In this document: one piece after another, positions 18,170 to 25,392 of the stretch | Numbering within the stretch: position 1 is the stretch's first letter | Layout of the letters: every line of letters starts with the position of its first letter | NCBI GenBank assembly: GCA_031422295.1 | Contig: JANOQM010000082.1 | Span: 35,275 to 99,274, forward strand | Direction of reading: 5' to 3' | Length of the DNA stretch: 64,000 nucleotides | From: JANOMH01 sp031422295 | Lineage (GTDB): Bacteria > Pseudomonadota > Alphaproteobacteria > Rhodobacterales > Rhodobacteraceae | Translations under genes and position numbers: made by a program | Notes under the pieces: model-generated | The model's input: only the letters and a program-made list of their open reading frames with translations | The model's database searches: none | Told to the model about the DNA's origin: nothing

Positions 18170-19561
18170 ATGCAGCACTTCCCCATCTTTCTGGCCGTCG
18201 CTGGCCGCAGGATCGTCGTCTCGGGCGGCGGGGAAACCGCGTTGGCCAAACTGCGGTTACTGCTCAAGACCGAGGGGCATCTGTCAGTTTTTGCCGCAAA
18301 ACCTACAGCTGATGTTGAACGGCTGGCGGCGACACAACAGATCACGCTGATCCGCCGCCCGTTGGCCCCCGGTGATGCCCTTTGCGCCGTGCTGTTTTAT
18401 GCCGCCAATGATGACGCGACCGAGGATGCCCGCGTGGCCGCCCTCGCCCGCGCTGACGGCGCGTTGGTCAATATCGTCGATAACCTCGCCGACAGCGCCT
18501 TTATCACCCCGGCGATTGTGGACCGCGACCCGTTAGTCATTGCGATTGGCACCGAAGGAGCCGCCCCGGTGCTGGCCCGCGCGATCAAAGCTGATCTTGA
18601 GGCGCGCCTGCCGGTGCAACTGGGTGTGTTGGCGCGGATTGGCAAAGCATTCCGGCACGCCGCCGACGCCCTGCCGATGGGCCGCAAACGACGCGATTTC
18701 TGGGGTGATTATTACTTTAAGTCTGGGCCACAGGCACTTGAAACTGCTGGGCAACGTGGGGCACGGGATGCTCTGGAAACCCTATTGGACCAACACCTGA
18801 CAACTGCCTCAAAGCTGGGCCATGTCGATCTGGTGGGCGCAGGCCCCGGCGACCCGGAATTGCTGACACTCAAGGCCCGCAAGGCGCTGGATGCCGCCGA
18901 TGTTGTGATCTACGACCGGCTGGTCACGCCCGAAATCCTTGAACTGGCCCGGCGCGAGGCGCTGATGATTGATGCGGGCAAGGAAGGGTTCGGGTCGTCG
19001 ATGGCGCAGGACGACATCAATGCGCTGATCGTCGCACATGCCCAAAACGGGGCCTTGGTGGTGCGGCTGAAATCCGGCGATCCGACCGTTTTCGGGCGGC
19101 TGGACGAAGAAATCCAAGCCATCGAAAACGCTGGCATCAGCTACCGCATCATCCCCGGCATCACCGCCGCCAGCGCCGCAGTGGCGGGTATCGGCCAAAG
19201 CCTGACGCAACGGGGCCGCAACTCGGCCGTCCGGTTCCTGACCGGGCACGATACCAAAGGTTTCGCCGATCATGACTGGCGCGCCTTGGCCCGGCCCGGA
19301 CAGGTCGCCGCGATTTACATGGGCAAGAAATCCGCCCGGTTCATCCAGGGGCGGCTGTTGATGCACGGGGCCGATCCCGCAACCCCGGTGACAGTGATCG
19401 AAAATGCGTCCCGCCCCGATCAGCGCATTCTATCCTGCAGCTTGGCCGATCTGGAACCTACGCTGACCGGTGCCAAACTGACCGGCCCGGCCCTGACGCT
19501 TTACGGCCTCGCCCCGCGCCACGCCGCCGCCCTGACCCAACCACAGGAGATTGCATTATGA
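18170..19561 (+). CDS. cysG: Siroheme synthase CysG (precorrin-2 dehydrogenase/ferrochelatase fused to uroporphyrinogen-III methyltransferase)
   Basis: A 463-residue bifunctional enzyme making siroheme, the cofactor of the sulfite reductase encoded two genes on. Residues 1-~205 are the CysG-B part (VVSGGGETALAKLRLL NAD site; NIVDNLADSAFITPAIVDRD with the catalytic Asp). Residues ~210-455 are the methyltransferase (VGAGPGDPELLTLKA, VYDRL-type, RLKSGDPTVFGR, GITAASAA). The serine-rich stretch of enteric CysG just after the catalytic region reads IGTEGAAPVL here, without serine. The start at 18170 matches homologues beginning MQHFP. The stop overlaps the next start (ATGA). Confidence 0.95.
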   Translation: MQHFPIFLAVAGRRIVVSGGGETALAKLRLLLKTEGHLSVFAAKPTADVERLAATQQITLIRRPLAPGDALCAVLFYAANDDATEDARVAALARADGALVNIVDNLADSAFITPAIVDRDPLVIAIGTEGAAPVLARAIKADLEARLPVQLGVLARIGKAFRHAADALPMGRKRRDFWGDYYFKSGPQALETAGQRGARDALETLLDQHLTTASKLGHVDLVGAGPGDPELLTLKARKALDAADVVIYDRLVTPEILELARREALMIDAGKEGFGSSMAQDDINALIVAHAQNGALVVRLKSGDPTVFGRLDEEIQAIENAGISYRIIPGITAASAAVAGIGQSLTQRGRNSAVRFLTGHDTKGFADHDWRALARPGQVAAIYMGKKSARFIQGRLLMHGADPATPVTVIENASRPDQRILSCSLADLEPTLTGAKLTGPALTLYGLAPRHAAALTQPQEIAL

Positions 19562-19857
19562 GCCGAGGATTCACTCCAAAAGTCGTGACTGCCAATGCCC
19601 TGCTGGAAGGCGACGCTGTCTGGCTGACCGAAGACGACCGCTGGACCCGCGATATGCATCAGGCCGAACTGATCGAGGACGAGGCCCATGCCGATATCCG
19701 CCTGCTGTTTGGTGCCGCGCAGCGCAACACCGTTGTCGGCGTCTATCTGGTCGATGCCAAGGCTGGCCCAAACGGCCCGGAACCTGTGCATTTCCGCGAA
19801 ACATTCCGCACCCGCGGCCCGTCCAACTATGCCCATGGCAAGCAGGTAGAGCTTTAA
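19558..19857 (+). CDS. DUF2849 family protein
   Basis: A 99-residue soluble protein of the DUF2849 family, conserved between cysG and the sulfite reductase gene in many alphaproteobacteria. It has a small beta-rich fold with GDAVWLTEDDRW and a C-terminal RTRGPSNYAHGKQ segment. It overlaps cysG by four bases and ends two bases before cysI, so it is tightly coupled. Its biochemical role is unknown; the context points to sulfite reduction or siroheme delivery. Confidence 0.88.
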   Translation: MSRGFTPKVVTANALLEGDAVWLTEDDRWTRDMHQAELIEDEAHADIRLLFGAAQRNTVVGVYLVDAKAGPNGPEPVHFRETFRTRGPSNYAHGKQVEL

Positions 19858-19859
19858 TC

Positions 19860-21527
19860 ATGTATGTTTACAACGACTTCGACGAATCGTTTGTCCGCGA
19901 ACGCGTGGCCCAGTTCCGTGCGCAGGTTGACCGCCGGATTGACGGGTCACTGACCGAGGACGAGTTTCGCCCTTTGCGCCTGATGAATGGTCTGTATCTG
20001 CAACTGCACGCCTATATGCTGCGTGTCGCCATTCCCTATGGCACGCTGAACCCACATCAGATGCGGCAACTGGCAATGATTGCCGACCGGTGGGACAAGG
20101 GCTATGGCCATTGGACCACCCGGCAGAATATCCAGTATAACTGGCCCAAGCTGGCCGATGTGCCCGACATGCTGCAAGCTTTGGCCGATGTTGGCATGCA
20201 CGCGATCCAGACCAGCGGCAACACCATCCGCAATGTCACCGCCGACCATTTCGCCGGGGCCGCAGCGGACGAGATCGAAGACCCGCGCCCGGTGGCTGAG
20301 TTGTTGCGCCAATGGTCCACCGACCATCCGGAGTTCCAATTCCTGCCCCGCAAGTTCAAAATCGCCGTGACCGGGAGTCCGAATGACCGGGCGGTGACCA
20401 AGGCACATGATATCGGGTTGCGAATGATCACCCGCGACGGCGAACATGGCTTTGAAGTCATCGTCGGCGGTGGATTGGGGCGCACCCCGATGATCGGCAA
20501 GGTGATCCGCGATTTCCTGCCCAAGGCCGATCTGCTGCCTTATTGCGAGGCGATTGTCAGCGTTTACAACGTCTTGGGCCGCCGGGATAACAAATACAAA
20601 GCCCGGATCAAGATCACCGTGTTTGAAAACGGGCTGGACGTGTTCCGCAATCTGGTCGAGGCCAAGTTTCTCGACACCCGCGCCGCGTTCACTGGTATCG
20701 ATCAGGAAATCCTCAAATCCATCGAGGCGCAGTTCACCCCGCCCGCCTTCAAAACCGCTGGTTTAGATGGATACGAAGCCGCCCGCATGGCCAACCCTGC
20801 CTTTCGCTCCTGGACCGATACCAATCTGGCCGCGCACAAAGCGCCGGGTTACTCAATCGTGTCCGTCTCGATCAAGAAACACGGCGCCACCCCCGGCGAT
20901 TGTTCATCCGCCCAGATGCGAGTGCTGGCCGATCTGGCCGAAACCTATGGCCATAGTGAGTTGATCATCAGCCACGAGCAGAACGTGATCCTGCCGCATG
21001 TGCATAAATCCGATCTGGCGGCGGTGTATCAGGCCCTGCGCGCCGTCGATCTGGCCACCGCCAATATCGGCCTGATCAGCGATATCATCGCCTGCCCCGG
21101 CATGGATTATTGCGCGCTTGCTACCGCCCGGTCGATCCCGATTGCTCAGGAAATCGCGGTCCGGTTTGACGAGTTGAAACTGGAGCATGAAATCGGCCCG
21201 CTCAAGATCAAGATTAGCGGCTGCATCAACGCTTGCGGCCATCACCACGTTGGCCATATCGGGATTCTGGGGCTCGACCGCGCCGGGGTCGAAAATTACC
21301 AAGTCACCATCGGCGGCGACCATACCGAAACCGCCGTGATTGGCGAACGGGCCGGGCCGGGGTTCAGCGCCGAGGATATCGTGCCCGCGATTGAGCGGCT
21401 GGTGCTGGGCTACCTCGATCTGCGCCTGTCACAAGAGGAGACTTTCATTGACACATTCCGCCGCATCGGCATGGACCCGTTCAAAGCCGTCCTCTATCCC
21501 GCATTGGAGAAATCCGATGCAGCTTGA
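19860..21527 (+). CDS. cysI: Sulfite reductase hemoprotein (nitrite/sulfite reductase family)
   Basis: A 555-residue siroheme/[4Fe-4S] enzyme reducing sulfite to sulfide. Two ferredoxin-like and two siroheme half-domains alternate. The cluster cysteines are visible as CPGMDYC (C-x5-C) and CINAC (C-x3-C) followed by GHHHVGHIG. The arginine-rich siroheme site (HWTTRQNIQ, SGNTIRNVT) is present. The genomic neighbours (CysG, CysH) argue for sulfite rather than nitrite. No CysJ flavoprotein is nearby; a ferredoxin/NADP reductase is encoded three genes on. The start at 19860 follows the preceding stop directly. Confidence 0.93.
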   Translation: MYVYNDFDESFVRERVAQFRAQVDRRIDGSLTEDEFRPLRLMNGLYLQLHAYMLRVAIPYGTLNPHQMRQLAMIADRWDKGYGHWTTRQNIQYNWPKLADVPDMLQALADVGMHAIQTSGNTIRNVTADHFAGAAADEIEDPRPVAELLRQWSTDHPEFQFLPRKFKIAVTGSPNDRAVTKAHDIGLRMITRDGEHGFEVIVGGGLGRTPMIGKVIRDFLPKADLLPYCEAIVSVYNVLGRRDNKYKARIKITVFENGLDVFRNLVEAKFLDTRAAFTGIDQEILKSIEAQFTPPAFKTAGLDGYEAARMANPAFRSWTDTNLAAHKAPGYSIVSVSIKKHGATPGDCSSAQMRVLADLAETYGHSELIISHEQNVILPHVHKSDLAAVYQALRAVDLATANIGLISDIIACPGMDYCALATARSIPIAQEIAVRFDELKLEHEIGPLKIKISGCINACGHHHVGHIGILGLDRAGVENYQVTIGGDHTETAVIGERAGPGFSAEDIVPAIERLVLGYLDLRLSQEETFIDTFRRIGMDPFKAVLYPALEKSDAA

Positions 21528-22272
21528 TGTCATATCGACCGAATTGTCCCCGGTGCAGGAACGCGTCAACGACCTGAACAAACGCTACAAACACCATGGC
21601 GCAACTGCGGTGATCGAACGGGCGCTCACTGACCCGCAGGTCGGCAAACTGGCGCTGGTCAGCTCTTTCGGCGCGGAATCCGTGGTCCTGCTGCATCTGA
21701 TATCAATCATGGACCGCAATACGCCGGTGATTTTCATCGACACCGAAATGCTGTTCGCCGAAACCCTGACCTATCAGGCCGAACTGGCCGAACGTCTGCG
21801 GCTGACCGATGTGCGGATCATCAAACCCCGGCGAGAGGATGTATTCGTGCGCGATAACGAAGGGTTGCTGCACCTGCACGACCCCGACGCCTGCTGCCAC
21901 ATGCGCAAGACCGAGCCGCTGCAACGCGCCTTAAGTGGCTTTGACGCATGGATCACCGGGCGCAAACGCTACCAGGGCAAAACCCGCGCCGCGATTGATT
22001 TCTTTGAGAACGAAGATGACCACCGGATCAAAGTGAACCCGCTGGCGCATTGGGGCAGCAGTGATTTGCAAGAATATATCACCGAAAACCGGCTGCCCCG
22101 GCATCCACTGGTGGCCAAGGGCTATCCGTCGATCGGCTGCGCCCCCTGCACCACCCGGGTGAATGATGGCGAAGACCCGCGTGCTGGCCGCTGGCGCGAT
22201 CTGGAGAAAGAGGAATGCGGCATTCACATTGTCGATGGCAAGATCGTGCGTACAGCCAGTGCAGCGGCGTGA
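21517..22272 (+). CDS. cysH: Assimilatory adenylyl-sulfate (APS) reductase CysH
   Basis: A 251-residue reductase producing sulfite from activated sulfate. The PP-loop SSFGAESVVLLHL is near residue 50. Two cysteine pairs (CC in the DACCHMRKTEPL segment and CxxC in GCAPCTTR) indicate a [4Fe-4S] cluster and therefore APS rather than PAPS specificity. The catalytic ECGIH motif lies near the C-terminus. The start at 21517 lies 11 bases inside the end of cysI, consistent with translational coupling. Confidence 0.94.
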   Translation: MQLDVISTELSPVQERVNDLNKRYKHHGATAVIERALTDPQVGKLALVSSFGAESVVLLHLISIMDRNTPVIFIDTEMLFAETLTYQAELAERLRLTDVRIIKPRREDVFVRDNEGLLHLHDPDACCHMRKTEPLQRALSGFDAWITGRKRYQGKTRAAIDFFENEDDHRIKVNPLAHWGSSDLQEYITENRLPRHPLVAKGYPSIGCAPCTTRVNDGEDPRAGRWRDLEKEECGIHIVDGKIVRTASAAA

Positions 22273-22283
22273 AGGAGCAGATG

Positions 22284-22697
22284 ATGATCGTCACCGATAC
22301 CGGCTTTGCCCCCGACGACTGGACCGCCCCCTTTGTCGCTTTGGCTGACCTTGCGGCCAATGACGACGGGCACGCGCTGGCCGTCGATTTGGCAAATACC
22401 GACGATCCCGCCGCACTGCGCGACCGGCTGGCGCATATCGACCTGATCCGCGTCGCATTCCCCAGCTTTAGCGACGGGCGCGGCTTTACCATCGCGCGCA
22501 CCTTGCGCAGCATGGGTTATTGCGGGCGGCTCCGTGCCGCAGGGCACATCATCGCCGATCAATATGCGATGGCCCGGCGCGACGGATTTGACGAGGTTGA
22601 AATCAGCGATGATCTGGCAGCCCGGCAGACGCAGGACCAATGGCTTGCCCGTGCAAACTGGCGTGCCCATGATTATCAGCGGCGGTTGCGCGGCTGA
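22284..22697 (+). CDS. DUF934 family protein, sulfite-reduction associated
   Basis: A 137-residue DUF934 protein, often annotated as an oxidoreductase probably involved in sulfite reduction. The conserved core is IRVAFPSFSDGRGFTIARTL followed by GYCGRLRAAGHI and a DQYAMARRDGFDEVEI helix. An AAGGAG box at 22272-22277 favours the second of two adjacent ATG codons. It belongs to the cys operon. No redox motif is evident, so the function is inferred only from conservation of context. Confidence 0.88.
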   Translation: MIVTDTGFAPDDWTAPFVALADLAANDDGHALAVDLANTDDPAALRDRLAHIDLIRVAFPSFSDGRGFTIARTLRSMGYCGRLRAAGHIIADQYAMARRDGFDEVEISDDLAARQTQDQWLARANWRAHDYQRRLRG

Positions 22698-22749
22698 TCC
22701 CCCCTTATTGCCTAAACCGGAGCGCGGCGCTAAGGCCGCAGTGAACATC

Positions 22750-23562
22750 ATGACCGAGACCAGTGTGAACACCCTGACCCCCAAAGCCCCGACCCAGCCG
22801 GATGCGCAAACCATCACGGCGGTGACGCATTACACCGACCAACTGTTTTCATTCCGGGTGACCCGGCCAAAATCGCTGCGCTTCCGGTCCGGCGAGTTCG
22901 TGATGATCGGGCTGATCGGCGACAATGGCAAACCCCTGCTGCGGGCCTATTCCATCGCCTCGCCGTCCTGGGATGACGAACTGGAGTTCTATTCGATCAA
23001 AGTCCCTGATGGCCCGCTGACCAGCCGGCTCCAGCATATCAAGGTCGGTGACCCGCTGATCCTGCGGCCCAAACCGGTGGGCACATTGGTGCATGACGCG
23101 ATCCTGCCCGGCAAACGGCTGTATTTCTTTGCCACCGGCACCGGTTTTGCGCCCTTCGCCAGCCTGTTGCGCGAACCTGAAACCTATGAACGGTTTGATC
23201 AGGTGATCATCACCCATACCTGCCGCGACGTGGCCGAACTGACCTATGGGCGGACCCTGGTGGAAAGTCTGGCCCAAGACCCGCTGATCGGCGAGTTGAT
23301 CGCAGGCAAGCTGCGCTACTATCCGACTACCACGCGCGAGGTCAGCCCGAAAATGGGCCGGATCACGACGCTGATCGAAAACGGCACCCTGTTCAACGAC
23401 CTCGGCGTGCCGCCGCTGAACTCCGAAACCGACCGGGCCATGGTCTGCGGCTCGCTTGCGTTCAATCTGGACATAAAGGCTTTGCTGGAACGGGCGGGCC
23501 TGCATGAAGGGGCCAATTCCGAACCCGGTGAATTTGTGATCGAAAAGGCGTTTGTCGGTTGA
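22750..23562 (+). CDS. fpr: Ferredoxin--NADP reductase (Fpr type)
   Basis: A 270-residue FAD enzyme of the bacterial FNR group. FAD-binding LRAYSIASPSWDDELEF and the NADP-binding ATGTGFAPFASLL segment are clear, and the C-terminal VIEKAFVG end is typical. It moves electrons between NADPH and ferredoxin/flavodoxin. Being the last gene of the sulfur operon, it may feed the sulfite reductase. A GTG at 22741 with a closer AAGG box is an alternative start. A terminator hairpin follows at 23653. Confidence 0.93.
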   Translation: MTETSVNTLTPKAPTQPDAQTITAVTHYTDQLFSFRVTRPKSLRFRSGEFVMIGLIGDNGKPLLRAYSIASPSWDDELEFYSIKVPDGPLTSRLQHIKVGDPLILRPKPVGTLVHDAILPGKRLYFFATGTGFAPFASLLREPETYERFDQVIITHTCRDVAELTYGRTLVESLAQDPLIGELIAGKLRYYPTTTREVSPKMGRITTLIENGTLFNDLGVPPLNSETDRAMVCGSLAFNLDIKALLERAGLHEGANSEPGEFVIEKAFVG

Positions 23563-23652
23563 TACAGCCGCCTTCCCATTCTTTTGTTCTCAAATATCCC
23601 GGGGGGGCGTAGCGGGGGCAGCGCCCCCATCTTATTCTTCCACCGCAATAAA

Positions 23653-23684
23653 AAAAGCCGCCCAGGTTGCCCTGCGCGGCTTTT
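23653..23684. terminator. Bidirectional intrinsic terminator between fpr and the Ala/Glu repeat gene
   Basis: A nine-base-pair stem AAAAGCCGC/GCGGCTTTT encloses a 14-base loop. A-tract and T-tract ends allow termination from both converging genes. Confidence 0.75.
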
Positions 23685-23703
23685 GACTTTTGAAACGATC
23701 CGA

Positions 23704-24441
23704 TCAGCCTGCGATGGCCGATTTGATCCGCTCGAGCACAAGCGGCAACAGGCCCGGGCTGCCAGCTGCACGGGTCACGGCGGTTGTCAGTTGGGTTTTC
23801 AGCGCCTCATCCATGGTGGATGCGGCAATCGCCTCGGTCACTTTGACCAGATCGAAATTCGCCGGATCAAGGATTTCATCAATCGACATGGCCGGTGCAG
23901 CTTCGACAACAGCGGCAGCAGCGGCTTCAGCAGCGGCGGCTTCGGCGGCAGCGGCTTCGGCGGCAGCGGCTTCAGCAGCGGCAGCTTCTGCAGCGGCGGC
24001 TTCAGCGGCGGCAGCTTCAGCAGCGGCAGCTTCAGCAGCGGCAGCTTCAGCAGCGGCAGCTTCAGCAGCGGCAGCTTCAGCAGCGGCGGCTTCAGCGGCA
24101 ACGGTCTCAGCAGCGGCGGCTTCGGCGGCAGCGGCCTCTGCGGCAACGGCCTCAGCAGCGGCAGCTTCTGCAGCGGCGGCTTCGTCAGTTACCACTTCGG
24201 CGGCACCCTCAACAGCGCCTTCAACTGCTTCGACAGCACCCTCGACAACCTCAGCACCTGCCTCAGCGGCAGCAGCAGCAGCGGCTTCCGCTTCAGCAGC
24301 CACAACGGCGGCCGCGGCGGCAGCGTCAGCGACCGGGTCGGCCCCACTCAGCACATCGGCAGGGGTCCGGCCGTTTGAGGCGTATTCATAGCCGAAATAG
24401 CCCAGAATCGCGACGATGATCAGAATTACAATCGCTCTCAT
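23704..24441 (-). CDS. Membrane-anchored Ala/Glu pentapeptide-repeat protein
   Basis: A 245-residue low-complexity protein. A hydrophobic N-terminal anchor (MRAIVILIIVAILGYFGYEY) is followed by Ala/Glu/Val-rich sequence and about 17-20 tandem units of AEAAA (or variants with Val or Thr). A C-terminal helical domain of ~65 residues follows (ILDPANFDLVKVTEAI, TQLTTAVTRAAG). Homologues with a non-repetitive body could not be recognised. The repeat probably forms a long alpha-helix reaching into the periplasm. Mutual antisense frames are open only because the repeat is GC-rich and periodic. The function is unknown. Confidence 0.75.
   Translation of the reverse strand: MRAIVILIIVAILGYFGYEYASNGRTPADVLSGADPVADAAAAAAVVAAEAEAAAAAAAEAGAEVVEGAVEAVEGAVEGAAEVVTDEAAAAEAAAAEAVAAEAAAAEAAAAETVAAEAAAAEAAAAEAAAAEAAAAEAAAAEAAAAEAAAAEAAAAEAAAAEAAAAEAAAAEAAAAAVVEAAPAMSIDEILDPANFDLVKVTEAIAASTMDEALKTQLTTAVTRAAGSPGLLPLVLERIKSAIAG
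23905..24183 (-). repeat. 15-base tandem repeat encoding AEAAA units
   Basis: In-frame units of 15 bases (GCN GAA/GAG GCN GCN GCN on the coding strand) repeat with synonymous and a few non-synonymous changes. Long identical runs occur around 24000-24090, suggesting recent slippage or recombination. Confidence 0.85.
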
Positions 24442-24636
24442 CTTTCCTGTCCTTCCAAAAAATTCACAGGTTTGTGAGCCTTTTCAAAAGGCCCTTGTGG
24501 CTCATATGTCAGAACATGCTGCATTTGAAAAGCAGTAACCAAGTATGACAGCCCCGTGAACGTCGTATTTGGCTGTTTTGCGGGTTGAACAGGCTCGCGC
24601 ACGAGTTTACCTTGCAACGCGACATCCCCAACAGCC

Positions 24637-24654
24637 GAGAGGACGCAGGCCATA
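24637..24654 (+). promoter_or_regulatory. Ribosome binding site and non-canonical AUA initiation codon of infC
   Basis: GAGAGGA at 24637-24643 is a strong Shine-Dalgarno box and lies eight bases before ATA at 24652. Reading from this ATA gives the N-terminus conserved in alphaproteobacterial IF-3 (x-x-RRPHNAPP-x-RETGPR). No ATG, GTG or TTG occurs in frame between the box and residue 11. Confidence 0.75.
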
Positions 24655-25194
24655 GGACGCAGACCACATAACGCACCCCCGGTGCGTGAAACCGGACCCC
24701 GCATCAATGAACGCATTCGGGGTTCTGACATCCGCCTGATCGGCGCGAATGGCGAAAACGTCGGGGTTATTTCACCCGAACGCGCATTGGTCATGGCCGA
24801 AGAAGCAGGGCTCGATCTGGTTGAAATCTCTCCCAATGCCGTGCCCCCGGTTTGCAAGATCATGGATTTCGGCAAGTTCAAATACGAGACCCAAAAGAAA
24901 GAAGCCGACGCCCGCAAGAACCAAAAGGTCATCGAGATCAAAGAGGTCAAGTTTCGTCCGAACACGGACACCCATGATTATGATGTGAAAATGCGGTCGG
25001 TTTTCAAGTTTCTTGAAGGCGGCGACAAGTGCAAGATCACATTACGCTTTCGTGGCCGCGAAATGGCGCACCAGGATCTGGGTCGGATATTGTTGGAGCG
25101 TGTGGCCGAGGACGTGAAAGAAGTTGGCAAGATCGAAAGCTTTCCCCGCCTTGAAGGCAAGCAGATGGTGATGATGATCGGCCCTTCTAAATAA
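24652..25194 (+). CDS. infC: Translation initiation factor IF-3
   Basis: A 180-residue IF-3, which binds the 30S subunit and proofreads start-codon/initiator-tRNA pairing. The N-domain (GPRINERIRG, VRLIGANGENVG-like, ISPNAVPPVCKIMDFGKFKYE) and C-domain (IEIKEVKFRPNTDTHDYDVKM, FRGREMAHQDLG) are complete. The GTG at 24682 would drop the conserved RRPHNAPP stretch and lacks a ribosome site, so I extend to ATA at 24652. In E. coli infC also uses a rare start (AUU), allowing IF-3 to repress its own translation. The usual rpmI-rplT partners do not follow; a histidine kinase does. Confidence 0.93.
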   Translation: MGRRPHNAPPVRETGPRINERIRGSDIRLIGANGENVGVISPERALVMAEEAGLDLVEISPNAVPPVCKIMDFGKFKYETQKKEADARKNQKVIEIKEVKFRPNTDTHDYDVKMRSVFKFLEGGDKCKITLRFRGREMAHQDLGRILLERVAEDVKEVGKIESFPRLEGKQMVMMIGPSK

Positions 25195-25250
25195 GCCCAA
25201 CTAACAGACAATCGGCGGATTTTTGACGACGCTCGACCTATAGTTGCATC

Positions 25251-25284
25251 AAAGGGCAGTTGCTTGGGCAATGGCCCTTTTTTG
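25251..25284 (+). terminator. Intrinsic terminator downstream of infC
   Basis: AAAGGGC and GCCCTTT arms close an inner TTGC/GCAA stem, followed by a T run. It lies 57 bases after the infC stop. Confidence 0.8.
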
Positions 25285-25392
25285 CCGCGTTTTGTAGGCG
25301 GAAATTTGGTGACGCGCCCCGCTATCCGTGCCTTAGTGCGGTCATAGACCTATTGACCACGCGTTCAGTAAGCGCCGCCGATCAGGAGAACT

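Noticed and set aside
23690..24391. Plus-strand Ala/Ser repeat frame over the AEAAA gene
   Set aside because: Shadow of the repeat. The minus strand has a membrane anchor and a non-repetitive C-terminal domain.
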